Part shown: piece by piece, positions 56,905-64,000 of the stretch
Numbering within the stretch: the first letter of the stretch is position 1
Layout: each line of letters opens with the position of its first letter
Source: Azospirillum canadense
GTDB lineage: Bacteria; Pseudomonadota; Alphaproteobacteria; Azospirillales; Azospirillaceae
Assembly: GCF_025961225.1 (NCBI RefSeq)
Contig: NZ_JAOQNG010000006.1
Span: 124,001-188,000, forward strand
Direction: 5' to 3'
Length of the DNA stretch: 64,000 bases
Position numbers and translations under genes: made by a program
Notes under the pieces: model-generated
What the model saw: only the letters and a program-made list of their open reading frames with translations
Database searches by the model: none
What the model was told of the DNA's origin: nothing

Positions 56905-58085
56905 CCCTGCTTCCCACACCTTTTGAGCCGGCACCGGGCGTTTTCACCCTGTCCACTCTGGACACGGTGCGGCCGGAACGCGTTGAGCCAACCATCACCC
57001 CCTTGCGGGATGTCGCGGCCCTGGAACGCGAATGGCGCGACTTGGAGGAACGGGCGAACGGCTCGTTCTTTCTGTCGTGGCTGTGGATCGGGACGTGGCT
57101 GGAAGGCTTGCCAACCGACACCACACCGCTGGTCCTACGGGGTGCGGTGGGTGGGCGAACCGTTGCGCTGGGCCTGTTCCTGCCGAAGCGAGGGGGAGGG
57201 CTGGCGGGCCGCCAGCTCTTCCTGCATGAAACGGGCGACACCGGATACGATGGCCTAACCATCGAATACAACGGCCTCCTCACCGACCGTCACTGGACTG
57301 GAGCGGCGTTGAGCACGTGCTTGTCCTGCTTGCTGCGCTGGATCGGTCCAGCGCGGGCGGTGCGGCTATCCAACTTGACCGAACCGATGGCCCGCGCCAT
57401 GAGCGCCGCCACCGTTGGTGTTGGGGGTGGTGCGGTGACGCGCCGGACGGTGGTCGTCTACCAGGTTGATCTTCGCCCGTTCTGGCACGGCGCCGGACCG
57501 GCCTACCTGGCGACGCTTGGCACCAACACGCGTGCCGCCCTACGGCGGTCGCTGCGGCTGTACGCCGAGCGGGGCGCGCCAACTCTATACGAGGCCCAAA
57601 CCGTCGCGGAGGCGATGGCTTTCTACGAAGCGCTGAAGGCGTGGCACACTGCCCGCTGGGTCGCGCGTGGCTGGCCAGGCGCCTTCACCATGCCGGCGAT
57701 AGACGCTTTCCATCGGCGCCTGATCGCCCGAGGCGTGCCCACAGGTGCTGTGCGCCTGTGCCGTGTCTCAGCCGGAACAGAGATTATCGGCTATCTTTAC
57801 AACTTCGCTTGGAAGGGCCGGGTATACAATTACCAAAGCGGCTTCCACTTCCCCACCGACAATCGCCTAAAGCCAGGCATGGTCAGCCACTATCTGGCCA
57901 TTGAGAACGCGCTTGCCCGTGGCGACACGCTCTACGACTTTATGGCTGGCGAGAGCAGCCATAAGCCCCGCCTTGCCCAGCCCACGGACGCCATGGTTGA
58001 TCTCCTTCTTCTGCCGAGGGCCTATCTTGCTCGCGCGGTCGAGCTCGTGCGGTACGTCAAAGCCGTTCTGCTGACGAGAAAGTGA
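56901..58085 (+). CDS. GNAT/BioF2-like acyltransferase
   Basis: A 394-residue protein of the same superfamily as those at 13031 and 14157. FFLSWLWIGTWLEGLPTDT, FLHETGDTGYDGLTIEYNGL, LGTNTRAALRRSLRLYAERG and GYLYNFAWKGRVYNYQSGF appear in order, ending LYDFMAGESSHKPRLA, which is typical of the CelD/FemAB-like group. The start is a TTG at 56901 overlapping the prsT TGA stop; a GTG at 56967 is possible. It is the last large gene of the prsKRT operon and probably decorates an EPS sugar. Confidence 0.82.
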   Translation: MTLLPTPFEPAPGVFTLSTLDTVRPERVEPTITPLRDVAALEREWRDLEERANGSFFLSWLWIGTWLEGLPTDTTPLVLRGAVGGRTVALGLFLPKRGGGLAGRQLFLHETGDTGYDGLTIEYNGLLTDRHWTGAALSTCLSCLLRWIGPARAVRLSNLTEPMARAMSAATVGVGGGAVTRRTVVVYQVDLRPFWHGAGPAYLATLGTNTRAALRRSLRLYAERGAPTLYEAQTVAEAMAFYEALKAWHTARWVARGWPGAFTMPAIDAFHRRLIARGVPTGAVRLCRVSAGTEIIGYLYNFAWKGRVYNYQSGFHFPTDNRLKPGMVSHYLAIENALARGDTLYDFMAGESSHKPRLAQPTDAMVDLLLLPRAYLARAVELVRYVKAVLLTRK

Positions 58086-58229
58086 CACCCCCGCGCACGC
58101 GTGTCCGGCGCCTCCGTAACAGTGAAATCGGGGCACCTCTATCTGCCTTCCTCATTTGTTCCGTGAACAACAGGTCTGGCTGGCGCATTTACCGTAGTGA
58201 CGGCATGCGTCCCCAGGAGCTATCCCTTG

Positions 58230-58376
58230 ATGAATGATCTTGCGGCCAGGATTGTGACCAGCGACGCCTCCCGATCATCGGAGCCGCTGCGAGCGCCGAC
58301 CTGCGTCACCGTCATCGTGGCCCTCAGCGTAACGCTGTGGGGGATGGTGTTCCTGTGCATTTTGGGGCTGTCCTAA
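58230..58376 (+). CDS. 48-residue membrane protein, unknown
   Basis: An ATG at 58230 opens a 48-codon frame, MNDLAARIVTSDAS..., with a single hydrophobic C-terminal helix (VTVIVALSVTLWGMVFLCIL). AGGAGC lies about 11 nt upstream, so translation is plausible though not strong. It lies 144 nt downstream of the GNAT gene in the prsKRT operon direction. Many EPS loci hold such tiny membrane proteins, but no family is recognised. Confidence 0.4.
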   Translation: MNDLAARIVTSDASRSSEPLRAPTCVTVIVALSVTLWGMVFLCILGLS

Positions 58377-58483
58377 CGAATCCAATTCGTTCAGCCAATC
58401 TCCTGCTGGAGGCCGCGTTTTCAGCCTGATCTTTCCCAACGTATATTCTGAGCGTCACCGACGCCCCCTCAGGAAATCCCTAG

Positions 58484-59940
58484 CAGCCCGTCGATTTACC
58501 GACCTTAGATTGAGAAAGTACCGAGGAAGGCCGCCACGATCTGGACTGGTTCGTCGGAGCGCGTGGCGTCTGGTGCTTGGATGAGCAGAATCGCGCAGAT
58601 CGCACACCCACCGGCCCAAGACTCGCGAAGGATGAGCCAAAAGGCCATTGTCGCCTGCCGTGGCGTGCCAACCCCGAAGCGGCGCCGGATCACCAATCCG
58701 AGATTGTCGGCGGCGACCTGAAGCGAGTAGCGTTTTTCCACGTTGGCCACACCGCGCAGCCAGGTCCGGCGCAGACCGCCGATGTCCAGGATGAGCGCGA
58801 AGCTGCGCTCCACCTTCTCGGCGCGCAGCTTGAAGGCGTGGTGGGCGACGCCGCTCAGCAGCCGGGCGCGATTGTTGTAGACGGCGCGCCGTGTCGCCAT
58901 GCCAGCGGGCAAAGTCCGTGCTCCGCTTCTCCGCGATCCGGCTTTTCCAGGCGCTGTCCTCCAGCCCTTTGAGCACCTCGCGCGAATGGTAGCCTTTGTC
59001 GGCCACGACCTCGCTTGGCCGCTTCGGACTGGGCGCGGCGTCGAGCAGGCCGAGCATGACTTCGGCCTGCTCCAGCGTGCCCGCCAGTGTGCGCGTGTCG
59101 CCGTGGTCGGCGGCATGGATCTTGGCCGCGACGATCACCCCGCTGTCGAGATCGACCGCATGCTCCGGCTTGTAAGCGAGGTGCGTGGTGCCGTCCTTCA
59201 TCTTGGCGATGCGGGCCTCAGGGTCGGTCGGCGACGCCCAGTCGGCGTTGGACAGGCACTTGCCCTTGCGGGTGCGATCGAGGCGGATGAGGTCCTCCGT
59301 CGTCGGCGTCGCGATGCCGCTCTCCCGGGCCAGGCGCTCCAGCATCCGCCGGTAATCCTCACCGGTGTCGCGGCGCACCAGACGGCGCAGCGCGGCGTTG
59401 GCTGCTTGGGTGGAGGCGTCGATGCCCAGCCGCTTGCCTTTCATCAGATCGTGCTTGTCGGCGATCTCCAGGATGAGGCCGAAGACGGCATGATGGATCT
59501 CCAGCGGCAGGCGCGAGCGCGTCAGGCTCAGCGTCGTATGGTCGGGCGCCGCCTCGTCCGTGCCCAGCCGCAAGAAGCGGTGCAGCGACAGTGAGGCGGC
59601 GCAACGCCAGGCGATCTCGCGTTCCGACGCCAGCCCCTCGAACTGGCCAACGAAGAGCATGCGGAAGTAGCGCCCGGGCGGGATCGACGGGCGGCCGACC
59701 CCGTCGGCGTAGTAGGGCTGGCAGAGCATCTCGACCGTTTCGTCGAACTCCGCCGCCGCCAGCACCTCGTTGCAGTGATCGTAGAAAGCATGCCGCGGAG
59801 CGAGCGCCACCGCCAAGCGGCTGCCCGTCCCACCGGAGGTCCGGCGATTGCTCAATCGCCCCATCGCCATGCCGCGCCTCCCCATCCACACACGACAGAC
59901 GGGTAACGCTTCAGCCAAGCTTCAGTTTCTCAACGGACTG
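58484..59940 (-). mobile_element. IS1182-family element flanked by CTAG
   Basis: The element is 1457 bp. Its ends are related inverted repeats (CAGCCCGTCGA at the left, CAGTCCGTTGA read from the right), and both sides are bounded by CTAG (58480-58483 and 59941-59944), consistent with a 4-bp target duplication. It carries one transposase gene with a frameshift. Confidence 0.78.
58505..59870 (-). pseudogene. IS1182-family transposase, frameshifted
   Basis: Reading left from 59870 the protein begins MAMGRLSNRRTSGG and carries the IS1182 N-terminal domain (FYDHCNEVLAAAEFDETVE, PSIPPGRYFRMLFVGQFEG) and DDE core (LMKGKRLGIDASTQAANAAL, HLAYKPEHAVDLDSGVIVA, SEVVADKGYHSREVLKGLE). Near 58890 the frame breaks after ARWHGD. 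The C-terminal part (RAVYNNRARLLSGVAHHAFK, LRGVANVEKRYSLQVAADNL) continues in another frame to a stop at 58505. A single-nucleotide indel is the probable cause. It is inactive unless rescued by programmed frameshifting. Confidence 0.9.
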
Positions 59941-60171
59941 CTAGACACACGCCCGAAATCCGCCCGCCGGAAGCTGCCGAAAAATCAGCGGAATCAAAAG
60001 TGTCTGTCCAGACCACGAACTCACGTCGGGCGTTGGATCAATCCTCTTTCGTCCTCCATCCCTCGCATCTGGGAGCGGCGGTCACGAAGCGGGACCTATG
60101 TCATGGGCAGGGCAGCAGAGGTCGATGCGGTCTTTTTAGATCGCAAGAGCACTAAGCAATCCAGATTTCTC

Positions 60172-60540
60172 TTATTCATGAAAATGATTTTCTTTCATTG
60201 CGACCCCACCGATGTTTTCTGCGCCCAGAAATTCCAAAACAATCGCCCAATGCATTGCAGGAATTCTAAAGTTACTCAATGGGATACTCCTCGTGAGAAG
60301 CCAGTGGTATGTCCCATCATACTTCCTATATCGGTAAAATTCTTCATACACATTCTTGTATAAAACGGATTTGCGCCATTGCGTCTTGGCGAGAAGTCTA
60401 TCCCTTGGATGGACTCCCCATAACCAGCCATCGCCAAGAAAGTCCGCTTGTTTCAGCCCAGAAAATTGTTCAGCCTTGGGATCGGCGAATACAATACTTC
60501 CATTTATGTCTGCGACGAGAATGATCCTAAATGGCTCCAT
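60172..60540 (-). CDS. Stand-alone PAS-domain protein
   Basis: The 122-residue product is essentially one PAS_3-type fold. It reads MEPFRIILVADINGSIVFAD at the start, then AEQFSGLKQADFLGDGWLWGVHPRDR and the PAC-like YEEFYRYRKYDGTYHWLLTRSIPL (about residues 65-88). The start at 60540 has GGAGG 5 nt upstream. It has no output domain, so it may be a sensor subunit or a remnant of a longer signalling protein. It is AT-richer than the neighbouring EPS genes. Confidence 0.75.
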   Translation of the reverse strand: MEPFRIILVADINGSIVFADPKAEQFSGLKQADFLGDGWLWGVHPRDRLLAKTQWRKSVLYKNVYEEFYRYRKYDGTYHWLLTRSIPLSNFRIPAMHWAIVLEFLGAENIGGVAMKENHFHE

Positions 60541-61521
60541 TGGCACCTCCATCAAAAGACGCGCTCAGCGGGAGCGATGGTTGGGACGATATGTGTGCGG
60601 CATTTATTTGTACGCGAATAGCTGGCAACGCCAATTACGTCGGATATGATTGGCCATTCTCCTGAAAAATGTAATATTCCGATTATGAGTACTCCTTTTC
60701 GGCGCCCTGACCTCGTCGTGAACACTGCCCCGTCTGCAGTGGGTGCCGGTGGAACGAAGAAATTTGACCCAAGTCTGTCAAGGTGGCGCATGCGGACCAC
60801 GAGTCCGGCACGTGATCCAATGGGCACGGCTGGTCGCCCTACCGATGGCCCGCCGGCTTCGCACCCCAAGGGCGCCAAGAGACCGCCCACATACTGGCGC
60901 GCCCCTCAGGTTAGCGTGCCTTTACGCGATTGAACCGTCGGGCACGCCGCTGCGCCAAATGGTCCAAACGGCACACCGCTCCGCTGCCTTCGCCCGTGTC
61001 GGTGCCGTTGGCATCCGCCACGGTCACCGGCTCATACGTTCGCATTCTAATAATTCTGCCCGTAGTAATAGCATCACTTGAATGCCGAATCGCACCAATG
61101 GGCAATCTCATATCACGATTATTGGAATAGACACGCTGCAGCGTTTTTGGGAATCTCCAGTCACAAGGCCGCAGGTCGCTCGTGAGGAGAATTTCGCATC
61201 CATCGATTTCCAAAGATCGTAATGTTTATGGATCCCTTGATCTCATGGCCGTCTCAGCATTGGGCGGCCATTTTCTTTCGGTATAAGAGGCTAGCTACGC
61301 CAAGAAAATTAGCATACAAACTATTGCGATGAGCCGCCGATGGGCTCACTGCGTCTCCACCTACCGTTGCGCCACGACACGCGGCAAGCTTCCGCGCGCA
61401 CAGTATAATAAAAATTTATTAAATTTTATCATTGATTTGACTCTCATGCTTTTCCCGTGTGGGACCTAACGTGCGGCCGTTCGAAGGAATGTCACTAGTC
61501 TGAAGTGAGCATAGGAAAGCC
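60541..61521. other. 1-kb region with no confirmed gene, one terminator and an AT-rich island
   Basis: No gene is firmly supported. A minus-strand frame at 60911-61213 would need a TTG start and matches nothing known. A plus-strand terminator-like hairpin lies at 61245-61275. At 61401-61440 the sequence is extremely AT-rich, with TATAAT at 61404-61409 and the palindrome AAAATTT-N3-AAATTTT at 61411-61427. This probably includes the promoter for the beta-helix gene. Confidence 0.45.
61245..61275 (+). terminator. Orphan Rho-independent terminator
   Basis: ATGGCCG (61245-61251) pairs with CGGCCAT (61265-61271), followed by TTTCTTTC. No plus-strand gene was recognised upstream, so it may end a small RNA or be a remnant. 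Confidence 0.55.
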
Positions 61522-63048
61522 ATGAGCACTCTCACTGTCGGTTCCGGCAAGATGTACAGCCGGCTGAGCGACGCGATCGCCGCCTCCAAGGACGGCGACG
61601 TGATCCAGGTGCAGGCGGGCACCTACACCAACGATACGGCGACCATCAATCACAAACTGACCATCCAAGGCGTGGGTGGCATGGCGCACCTGCAGACGAC
61701 GGGGAACATTGCCAACGGCAAAGGCATCCTGGTCGCCAACGCCGACCTGACGCTCGACCACATCGAGTTTTCTGGCGCCGCGGTGGCCGACGCCAACGGA
61801 GCGGGAGTCCGCTATCAGGCGGGCAATTTGTCGATCCAGAACTCCTATTTCCACGACAACCAGAACGGCATTCTGGCCAATCCGTCGGCCACCGGCACCA
61901 TCACCATCAACGGGTCGGAGTTCGCCCACAACGGCAGCGGCTCGGGATACACGCACGGCATCTACGTCGGTGACATCGCGCGGCTGACGGTGACCAACTC
62001 CTACTTCCACGACACCGCGGTCGGCCACCACATCAAGAGCCGCGCCGAGGTCACCGACATCCAGAACAACCGCATCGTCGACGGCGACGGTGGCACCGCC
62101 AGCTACAGCATCGACGTGCCGAACGGCGGCGCCACCACGATCCGCGGCAACACCATCGTGCAGAGCGCCACGAGTCAGAACCCCGCGATCATCGCCTACG
62201 GCGAGGAAGGCGGCCTGCATGGCAACAGCACGCTCTCGGTGACCGGCAACACCATCGAAAACTTCCATTCCGGCGCCACCGGCGTGATGAACGCCAGCGG
62301 CGTGTCGGCGGTGGTCTCCGGCAACAGCACCTACAATCTGGGCACGCTGCTGTCGGGGCCCGGAAGCGTGTCGGGCACCAGCACCCTGAGCCAGCCGGTG
62401 ACGCTCGACAGCTCCAGCCCGTGGCAATCCTCGTCGCTCGGCCATGCGGCCACGACAATCACGGTAAACGCCTCGGGCAGCCCGGCAGGCGGGGTGAACG
62501 CGCATTTCAAGCTTCTGGTGGACGGCCAGAAGATCGGCGAGGCGACCGTCGGCACGGCGTCGAAGGACTTCAGCTTCGCGACGAACCTGACGGCCGACCA
62601 GGCGCACAAGGTCCAAGTGCAGTACGACAACGACACGGTCATCAACGGCCAGGACCGCTCGCTCTATGTCAACAAGGTGACGATCAACGGCCACGCCGTG
62701 TCCCCGACCGACGGCATCGTCACCTACGACAAGGGTGCCTTGGACGGCAAGGACGTGGTCAAGGGCCAGTCCGGCCTGTGGTGGAACGGCACGCTTGTTG
62801 TCAGCGCCGACAAGAGCTTCTTCCCCGCCACGACCGCCACCGCGACGGCCCTTTCCCTCGACGGGCAGCAGGATGTCTATCAGCACCTGCTGGCGCGGCC
62901 GGCCGCCTCCGGTCATGCGGCGGAGATCGCCTTCGGCCCTACAGAGGACGTCCTGCCCCACACCGTTGCCCACACCCTCGCCCATACGTTGGACCTCGGC
63001 CACACAGACGTGGCGCTGACGCACCACGACTGGGCGGTAGTGGGCTGA
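61522..63048 (+). CDS. Right-handed parallel beta-helix protein with probable carbohydrate-binding module
   Basis: A 508-residue protein. The first ~300 residues show parallel beta-helix character: TLTVGSGKMYSRLSDAIAAS and GDVIQVQAGTYTND open it, and NLSIQNSYFHDNQNGILANP and LTVTNSYFHDTAVGHHIKSR are helix coils typical of pectate-lyase/epimerase folds. Residues about 307-430 (ITVNASGSPAGGVNAHFKLL, VDGQKIGEATVG, KVQVQYDNDTVINGQDRSLY) resemble a CBM60/Ca-dependent xylan-binding module. The C-terminus has a His-rich THLAHTL-like tail. There is no signal peptide, so export might be by a type I or other route. GGAAAG lies upstream of the ATG. It may bind or cleave the EPS. Confidence 0.85.
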   Translation: MSTLTVGSGKMYSRLSDAIAASKDGDVIQVQAGTYTNDTATINHKLTIQGVGGMAHLQTTGNIANGKGILVANADLTLDHIEFSGAAVADANGAGVRYQAGNLSIQNSYFHDNQNGILANPSATGTITINGSEFAHNGSGSGYTHGIYVGDIARLTVTNSYFHDTAVGHHIKSRAEVTDIQNNRIVDGDGGTASYSIDVPNGGATTIRGNTIVQSATSQNPAIIAYGEEGGLHGNSTLSVTGNTIENFHSGATGVMNASGVSAVVSGNSTYNLGTLLSGPGSVSGTSTLSQPVTLDSSSPWQSSSLGHAATTITVNASGSPAGGVNAHFKLLVDGQKIGEATVGTASKDFSFATNLTADQAHKVQVQYDNDTVINGQDRSLYVNKVTINGHAVSPTDGIVTYDKGALDGKDVVKGQSGLWWNGTLVVSADKSFFPATTATATALSLDGQQDVYQHLLARPAASGHAAEIAFGPTEDVLPHTVAHTLAHTLDLGHTDVALTHHDWAVVG

Positions 63049-63063
63049 CCGGCCTTCCCGAAA

Positions 63064-63099
63064 CGACGAGCGGTGGCTCTGCCGGACCGCCGCTCGTCG
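63064..63099. terminator. Hairpin between convergent genes
   Basis: CGACGAGCGGTGG (63064-63076) and CCGCCGCTCGTCG (63087-63099) pair with one mismatch around a 10-nt loop, 15 nt after the beta-helix stop and 22 nt before the end of the convergent PEP-CTERM gene. No T-tract; likely bidirectional. Confidence 0.65.
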
Positions 63100-63121
63100 C
63101 GCGGTGCCTCGGAGGGCGCGC

Positions 63122-63775
63122 TCAGGCGGACTTACGCCGCCGCAGGAAGCCCAGGCCGATCAGGCCGGAGCCGAGCAGCGCCAGCGACGCGGGTTCCGGC
63201 ACCTGGGTCGGCGGCGACGAGTAGTTGCCGCCGGTGAGCAGCAGGTGGGAGAGGGTCGGCTGCTGCCCACCGTTGTTCGTGAAATTGATGTCGAAGGTGC
63301 CGCTGCCGGTGTACGGGCCATTCGTCAGGAGCACGTCGTCGAACAGGTAGGCAGACGCGTTGTTGCCGCCGAACAGGCCGACGCCGAGGTCGATCAGGAG
63401 CGGCAGGTTGGGCGTGCCCGCCGCCTCGGCCCAGGTCACCGTCCATGTCCCGCTGTTCCCAGCGGACGCGGTGACGGTGAAGGTCACGCCGCCGATGCCG
63501 GTCGGCGTGCCGGAGTCGTCCGACTTGTCGAGATAGACAAACCCCGAGGTCCCCAGAATGGTGTTCATGCTGTCCGTCTCAGTGGTCGGCCCACCGCCTT
63601 GGGCAACACCGTCGCCGCACTTTGTGGGCGCGTATGTCGTTCCGTTGATCGTCAGGCTCACATCCGAGGTCATACACGCGGCGGCTTCGGCTTTTTCGGT
63701 CAGCAGCATCGGAGCCGCGACAACAAGAGCCGCCAGGGCCGCGGACCGCACACAGTTCAATTTCAGCGTGTTCAT
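63122..63775 (-). CDS. PEP-CTERM sorting-domain protein
   Basis: A 217-residue exported protein. A signal peptide (AALAALVVAAPMLLTEKAEA) is cut near residue 32. Cysteines in ACMTSD and TKCGDG may form a disulfide. The mature part is Gly/Thr/Asn-rich (VTASAGNSGTWTVTWAEAAG). The C-terminus is a canonical sorting tail: PEP at 193-195, hydrophobic LALLGSGLIGLGFL, then RRRKSA. It is a predicted substrate of the exosortase A in this window. GGGGGA precedes the ATG, and a consensus sigma-54 promoter lies 68 bp upstream. Confidence 0.95.
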   Translation of the reverse strand: MNTLKLNCVRSAALAALVVAAPMLLTEKAEAAACMTSDVSLTINGTTYAPTKCGDGVAQGGGPTTETDSMNTILGTSGFVYLDKSDDSGTPTGIGGVTFTVTASAGNSGTWTVTWAEAAGTPNLPLLIDLGVGLFGGNNASAYLFDDVLLTNGPYTGSGTFDINFTNNGGQQPTLSHLLLTGGNYSSPPTQVPEPASLALLGSGLIGLGFLRRRKSA

Positions 63776-63842
63776 ATTGATTCCCCCTTTTCCTGGATCC
63801 GTTCGGATAGGACAACGCCATCGCTGCCTGTCCTCAATATCA

Positions 63843-63857
63843 GCAATCCCCGTGCCA
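63843..63857 (-). promoter_or_regulatory. Sigma-54 (-24/-12) promoter of PEP-CTERM gene
   Basis: On the minus strand the sequence TGGCACGGGGATTGC fits the RpoN consensus TGGCAC-N5-TTGC perfectly, with GG and GC 10 nt apart. Predicted transcription starts about 55 nt before the ATG at 63775. The same CTTTACA heptamer seen at the other PEP-CTERM promoter lies 54 nt further upstream (63917-63911, minus strand). Confidence 0.92.
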
Positions 63858-64000
63858 ATTACTGCAAAAGTATGAAAACATTAACTTTTTTTCGCTTCGA
63901 AAAATCGATGTGTAAAGATCTCTGATCAACGAAGCGGGCACACCACCGGATGGTCAGCAGCCATTCTGTTTGAGAACCATTTTCATTTCTTTCAGCCGGC

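Noticed and set aside
60911..61213. 100-codon minus-strand frame
   Set aside because: It would need a TTG start with no good ribosome site and matches no known family; mixed codon usage along its length argues against a real gene.

Overview
The window is GC-rich DNA from a Gram-negative bacterium. It is dominated by an exopolysaccharide (EPS) locus of the exosortase A (XrtA/EpsH) PEP-CTERM type. Outer-membrane export components, the sorting enzyme, its sigma-54 regulators and two PEP-CTERM substrates are all present. Codon usage, the IS families (IS1380, IS256, IS110, ISL3, IS630, IS1182) and overall gene style suggest an alphaproteobacterium, perhaps of the Azospirillum/Rhodospirillales type. 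That placement is inference, because no rRNA or other taxonomic marker is present.

Layout. (1) 1-11466, minus strand: the conserved XrtA core operon, read from 11466 leftward. It runs export lipoprotein, chain-length protein, tyrosine autokinase, outer-membrane barrel, AAA ATPase, polysaccharide deacetylase, FemAB-like transferase, glycosyltransferase, exosortase A fused to EpsI, and an asparagine-synthetase-like amidotransferase cut by the left edge. (2) 11832-18897: a plus-strand glycosyltransferase/GNAT pair converging on a minus-strand operon (hypothetical protein, two deacetylase-like proteins, GT2, GNAT). (3) 19458-25485, plus: a large secreted protein with a possible RIFT-barrel fold, a small membrane protein, an O-antigen-ligase/polymerase-like protein and a Wzx-like flippase. 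(4) 25591-28365: an IS1380 transposase gene interrupted by an intact IS256-family element with a clean 8-bp target duplication. (5) 29560-39696, plus: nucleotide-sugar genes (Gfo/Idh/MocA oxidoreductase, two DegT aminotransferases, an epimerase, a hexapeptide acetyltransferase), an ArnC-like polyprenyl-phosphate glycosyltransferase, a small EamA/SMR-like protein, a GT-C-like membrane protein and two further glycosyltransferases. (6) 40042-44401: an insertion-sequence graveyard (IS110, broken ISL3, broken IS630) around one AT-richer hexapeptide acyltransferase gene. (7) 44697-49015: a PhyH-family dioxygenase, a PEP-CTERM protein behind a sigma-54 promoter, a YdcF-like protein and a glycosyltransferase. 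(8) 49239-58376, plus: glycosyltransferase, PrsK, PrsR, PrsT, another GNAT/BioF2-like protein and a tiny membrane protein. (9) 58484-64000: a frameshifted IS1182 element, a PAS-domain protein, a beta-helix protein with a likely carbohydrate-binding module, and a second PEP-CTERM protein behind a second sigma-54 promoter.

How it fits together. Nucleotide-sugar enzymes and glycosyltransferases assemble lipid-linked repeat units, the flippase and ligase/polymerase move and join them, and the chain-length protein, autokinase, export lipoprotein and barrel deliver the polymer. XrtA processes PEP-CTERM proteins and is thought to couple them to the envelope or EPS. The PrsK/PrsR pair is a sigma-54 two-component system. 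Both PEP-CTERM genes here have a GG-N10-GC promoter, and both carry the same 7-mer (CTTTACA) 53-54 nt upstream of it, so the window probably holds both the regulator and two of its targets.
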